A stretch of 16,887 nucleotides of DNA from Campylobacteraceae bacterium (GTDB taxonomy: Bacteria > Campylobacterota > Campylobacteria > Campylobacterales > Campylobacteraceae): contig JAITEH010000057.1 in NCBI GenBank assembly GCA_031282125.1, forward strand, positions 1 through 16,887, read 5' to 3'. A model generated the notes under the pieces. It was not told the origin of the DNA. It did not search any database and was given only the letters and a program-made list of their open reading frames with translations. The translations under genes were made by a program, and so were the position numbers. Within the stretch, counting starts at the first letter, position 1; every line of letters starts with the position of its first letter. Shown piece by piece: positions 14,281-16,887 of the stretch.

Positions 14281-15153
14281 ATGTCGGAATTTCAAATAAA
14301 AAAGAGTAATAAAACTTTACGAATTATTGTAAGCGTCGTTGTGTTAGCCGCGCTAATCGGCACATTTTTTTACTTCAAATCCCAAAGGTCGGACGTTGTC
14401 GCTTTCGGCGATACTTTGAAGGTTCATTATTCGCCGTTTTATGCGGGCGAAGAGAGTATCATCAAATATATCGGCAAGTATATAGCGCCTGACTATGGCA
14501 TCAAAGTAGAGGCTGTTGCTTTGGCAGACGGTACGCAAGCCAATTTGGTTGTTTCCGAAGGAGGATTTGCGGCTACCATTCAGCAGCATCAATGGTGGCT
14601 AAAACAGGAAGTAAGCGCTAACGGATTTGAGCTCACGCCTACAGTTGAGGTATTTCAGTGGAATTTTGCTATCTACTCGGATAAATACAAAAACATCAAT
14701 GAACTGCCTGTCGGCGCAGTGATAGCTATACCAATAGACGGTGCAAATCAAGGACAGGCGTTGTGGCTGTTGGAGCGCGAAGGGCTTATAGGTCTGGATA
14801 AAAAAATAGAACCAAGAGTCGCCAAAATCAAAAATATCGCCTACAATCCGAAAAAATTTGATTTTAGAGAGTTGGAGCTTGCGACCATACCCCGCGTTTT
14901 GGACTCTATAGACGCGGGAATAACATACGTTTCTTTATTTGATGCGGGCAAAATCCCAAGAGACAAAGGGATACTTTTCCCAAAAGCTCACAGAACTTTT
15001 GCTTCGCGTTTAGTCATCGGAACGAAGTTTTTGGATGACCCGCAGATAAAAAAACTGCAGCAAGCATTTTCAGACCCAAGAGTTAGAGAATACCTAAGGA
15101 CGACTGACGACCCGCTGGTGCAGGGAGTTTTGACACCCGTGTCGGATGAATGA
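14281..15153 (+). CDS. MetQ/NlpA-family solute-binding protein, membrane-anchored (copy 5)
   Basis: A 290-residue binding protein, 21 nt after copy 4, with AAAAAGGAGG before its ATG. The anchor helix (about 13-32) follows FQIKKSNKT, without a lipobox. It is the partner of copy 1: both have VVSEGGFA, PTVEVFQW.FAIYSDKY, GITYVSLFDAGKIPRDKG and ASRLVIGTKF, and a 31-nt stretch after the anchor helix is identical in DNA. The differences from copies 2 to 4 (GIT for AVG, SLF for SQF or NF, SRL for SQL) affect several adjacent positions of the second lobe, as expected for a different ligand. It lies 32 nt before monooxygenase 5, which suggests a working pair. Confidence 0.9.
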   Translation: MSEFQIKKSNKTLRIIVSVVVLAALIGTFFYFKSQRSDVVAFGDTLKVHYSPFYAGEESIIKYIGKYIAPDYGIKVEAVALADGTQANLVVSEGGFAATIQQHQWWLKQEVSANGFELTPTVEVFQWNFAIYSDKYKNINELPVGAVIAIPIDGANQGQALWLLEREGLIGLDKKIEPRVAKIKNIAYNPKKFDFRELELATIPRVLDSIDAGITYVSLFDAGKIPRDKGILFPKAHRTFASRLVIGTKFLDDPQIKKLQQAFSDPRVREYLRTTDDPLVQGVLTPVSDE

Positions 15154-15185
15154 GGAGTAAAAGTATCTACAAAAAGGAGTAAATC

Positions 15186-16580
15186 ATGGGGAAGAAGTTT
15201 TATTTTAACGCATTTGAGATGAATTGTTCGGGGCATCAAGCGCCTGGACTTTGGGCGCACCCAAGAGACAGGTCGTGGCAGTATAAGGATTTGGAATATT
15301 GGACGGAACTTGCCAAAAAGCTGGAAGAGGGTTTTTTCACGGCGATTTTCATTGCCGATGTGGTTGGTTATTATGACATTTACAACGGTAACGCCCGCGC
15401 CGCGATTAAAAGCGGGGCGCAGATACCGCTTAACGACCCATTGCAACTGGCGGGACCGATAACTGCGGCTACGAAACATATAGGCGTTGGCATAACGTCT
15501 TCTACAAGTTTTGAGCATCCTTACACATTTGCACGCCGCATTGCCACGGCAGACCACTACACAAAAGGACGAGTCGGCTGGAATATCGTCACTTCGTATC
15601 TTGAAAGCGGCGCGCATAATGTCGGAGAAAGAAGCTTGGAGGAGCACGATAAGCGTTATGAGATTGCCGACGAATATCTTGAAGTCATCTACAAACTTCT
15701 TGAGGGAAGCTGGGAAGATGGCGCAGTGGTACGCGACCGTGAAAAACGCATATTTGCCGACCCAGGTAAAGTCCATGAGATAGGACACAAAGGCAAATAT
15801 TTTGAAGTACCTGGCATTGGTCTGACCGAGCCTTCGCCTCAAAGAATACCTGTTTTGTTTCAAGCCAGCGTTTCCGAAGCAGGACAAAATTTTTCCGCAA
15901 AACATGCCGAAGCCGTTTTCATCTCGGGACCTTCCAAATCACACCTAAAAGGCGTTGTCTCATCTATCAGACAAAAGGCAGTGGAAGAGGGCAGAAATGC
16001 CAATGATATTTTGATTTTTGATTTGATTACTATCATTGTAGATGAGACAGACGAAAAGGCAAAGGCGAAATTTGAAGAGTATCAGCAGTATGTCTCCAAA
16101 GAGGGTGCGCTGTCTCTTTTGTCGGGCTGGACGGGTGAGGATTTTGGCAAATTTAAACTAAGCGATTTGGTGAAAGATATCGATTTTGGCGAGGGTTCGA
16201 CGTTCATTGAACATTTGAGGCAGTGGCAGGATAAGGATTGGACTATCGAAGAGGTGGCAAAATGGGTCGGCATAGGAGGAGTGGGACCTTTTTTTGTAGG
16301 CTCTGCGACGACGGTAGCCGACGCTTTGGAAGATTGGGTCAAAGAGACTGACGTTGATGGGTTTAATGTCGCTTACGCCGTGTCGCATGAGACGTTTGAA
16401 GATATCATCAAATACCTCATTCCAGAACTGCAAAGAAGGGGCGTTTATCCGACCTCGTATAATGAAGGAACGTTAAGAGAAAAGCTTTTCGGCCGTTCCC
16501 GCCTGCCTGACACTCATCCTGCGGCGCGTTACCGCGACATAGAAAAAGTAAAAAAAGAGGAGGGAAAAAGATTGGCTTAA
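15186..16580 (+). CDS. FMN-dependent monooxygenase, DmoA-like (paralog 5)
   Basis: A 464-residue enzyme with CSGHQAPG at the N-terminal pocket segment, which differs from all other paralogs. GRVGWNIVTSYLESG matches paralog 1. The flavin-phosphate motif is unusual: FQAS (Ser228, codon AGC at 15867-15869) replaces the FQAG of the four other copies, and the preceding RTP is RIP. The rest of the fold, including GWTGEDFGKF, VGIGGVGPFFVGSA and YPTSYNEGTLREK, is complete, so this looks like a functional variant rather than a decaying gene. The ribosome binding site and start (AAAAAGGAGTAAATCATG) are the same as in paralog 4. The C-terminus ends EEGKRLA, without extension. It follows binding proteins 4 and 5 and is the last full gene of the window. 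Confidence 0.92.
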   Translation: MGKKFYFNAFEMNCSGHQAPGLWAHPRDRSWQYKDLEYWTELAKKLEEGFFTAIFIADVVGYYDIYNGNARAAIKSGAQIPLNDPLQLAGPITAATKHIGVGITSSTSFEHPYTFARRIATADHYTKGRVGWNIVTSYLESGAHNVGERSLEEHDKRYEIADEYLEVIYKLLEGSWEDGAVVRDREKRIFADPGKVHEIGHKGKYFEVPGIGLTEPSPQRIPVLFQASVSEAGQNFSAKHAEAVFISGPSKSHLKGVVSSIRQKAVEEGRNANDILIFDLITIIVDETDEKAKAKFEEYQQYVSKEGALSLLSGWTGEDFGKFKLSDLVKDIDFGEGSTFIEHLRQWQDKDWTIEEVAKWVGIGGVGPFFVGSATTVADALEDWVKETDVDGFNVAYAVSHETFEDIIKYLIPELQRRGVYPTSYNEGTLREKLFGRSRLPDTHPAARYRDIEKVKKEEGKRLA

Positions 16581-16720
16581 ATATGACTGCATGAGGCTTG
16601 GAAACGGATACGTTTTTCGCGCTTAGAGGAGGTGCGAGAAATCTTCGTTTCTTGGAAAAAGCGCCGCATTAAAGGATGTGCGGCGTAAACATAATTTTTT
16701 AATTACAAAAAGGAGAAATT
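16581..16720 (+). promoter_or_regulatory. Structured gap before SBP gene
   Basis: This 140-nt spacer has three possible hairpins: AAACG (16602-16606) with CGTTT (16611-16615) followed by TT; CGAGAAA (16635-16641) with TTTCTTG (16648-16654), including one wobble; and a perfect CGCCGCA (16662-16668) with TGCGGCG (16679-16685). A run of six T residues (16695-16700) comes 9 nt after the last stem, too far for a standard terminator. A GAGGAGGTG purine tract (16626-16634) sits between the first two stems, with no start codon and frame of useful length. It may be a mixed 3' end and new 5' leader. Confidence 0.35.
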
Positions 16721-16887
16721 ATGAAAAATATATTTTTATTGTTTGTATTGTTGATTTTTCAAAGTTTTGAGTTGGCGGCGGAGGCGAATGAGCTTCGCAT
16801 AGCCAAGCAGTACGGGCTTAGCTCATTGCCGTTTAATGTTTTGGATGAGTTCGGACTTGTCCAAAAACATGCCAAAAAAGCAGGTCT
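16721..16887 (+). CDS. ABC transporter solute-binding protein, SsuA/TauA/NitT type (5' end only)
   Basis: The first 55 codons are present and the gene runs off the right edge. Residues 1 to about 22 form a classic Sec signal peptide (MKN, then IFLLFVLLIF, then an ELAAEA cleavage region), unlike the uncleaved anchors of the MetQ-like proteins. The mature start NELRIAKQYGLSSLPFNVL followed by FGLVQKHAKKAGL resembles the first strand and helix of periplasmic binding proteins for sulfonates, taurine or nitrate. The ATG follows AAAAAGGAG at normal spacing. In this neighbourhood a sulfonate or related sulfur ligand is the likeliest option, but the truncated sequence cannot settle it. Its permease and ATPase genes would be expected beyond the window. 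Confidence 0.7.
   Translation, partial: MKNIFLLFVLLIFQSFELAAEANELRIAKQYGLSSLPFNVLDEFGLVQKHAKKAG

Overview
The window is a plus-strand gene block (about 1.2 to 16.6 kb) that looks dedicated to taking up and oxidising small organosulfur compounds. It encodes five paralogous FMN-dependent monooxygenases of the NtaA/SnaA/DszA/DmoA group (closest by eye to dimethylsulfide monooxygenase DmoA), one MetN-MetI ABC permease, five paralogous MetQ/NlpA-type binding proteins, and one StyA-like FAD monooxygenase. The start of a second, SsuA/TauA-like solute-binding protein runs off the right edge. No flavin reductase, regulator, tRNA, rRNA, CRISPR array or insertion sequence was recognised.

Layout. Bases 1-1221 hold no convincing gene. 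They carry a cluster of short REP-like palindromes (about 90-565), three hairpins (757-891) and a tiny ORF with a very strong Shine-Dalgarno sequence (1113-1142). Then follow: monooxygenase 1 (1222-2610); metN and metI, overlapping by 4 nt (2646-4351); binding proteins 1, 2 and 3 in tandem (4364-7019); the StyA-like enzyme (7099-8442); monooxygenase 2 (8496-9929); monooxygenases 3 and 4, each behind a near-identical leader of about 310 nt that ends in two terminator-like hairpins (9930-13354); binding proteins 4 and 5 (13375-15153); monooxygenase 5 (15186-16580); a structured 140-nt gap; and the 5' end of the SBP gene (16721 to the edge).

How the genes fit together (inference). One permease appears to be shared by five membrane-anchored binding proteins of differing ligand pocket, and the imported compounds would be attacked by a matching set of two-component flavin monooxygenases that release usable sulfur. 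The paralogs differ at positions likely to line substrate or ligand pockets. The locus grew by tandem duplication: monooxygenases 3 and 4 with their leaders form a repeat of about 1.74 kb, and binding proteins 2 and 3 share identical 5' ends.

Organism. The even use of AAAGGAG-type ribosome binding sites, moderate GC in the genes, AT-rich spacers and the protein style suggest a proteobacterium in the broad sense, perhaps Campylobacterota. This is a weak assignment, because no phylogenetic marker gene is present.
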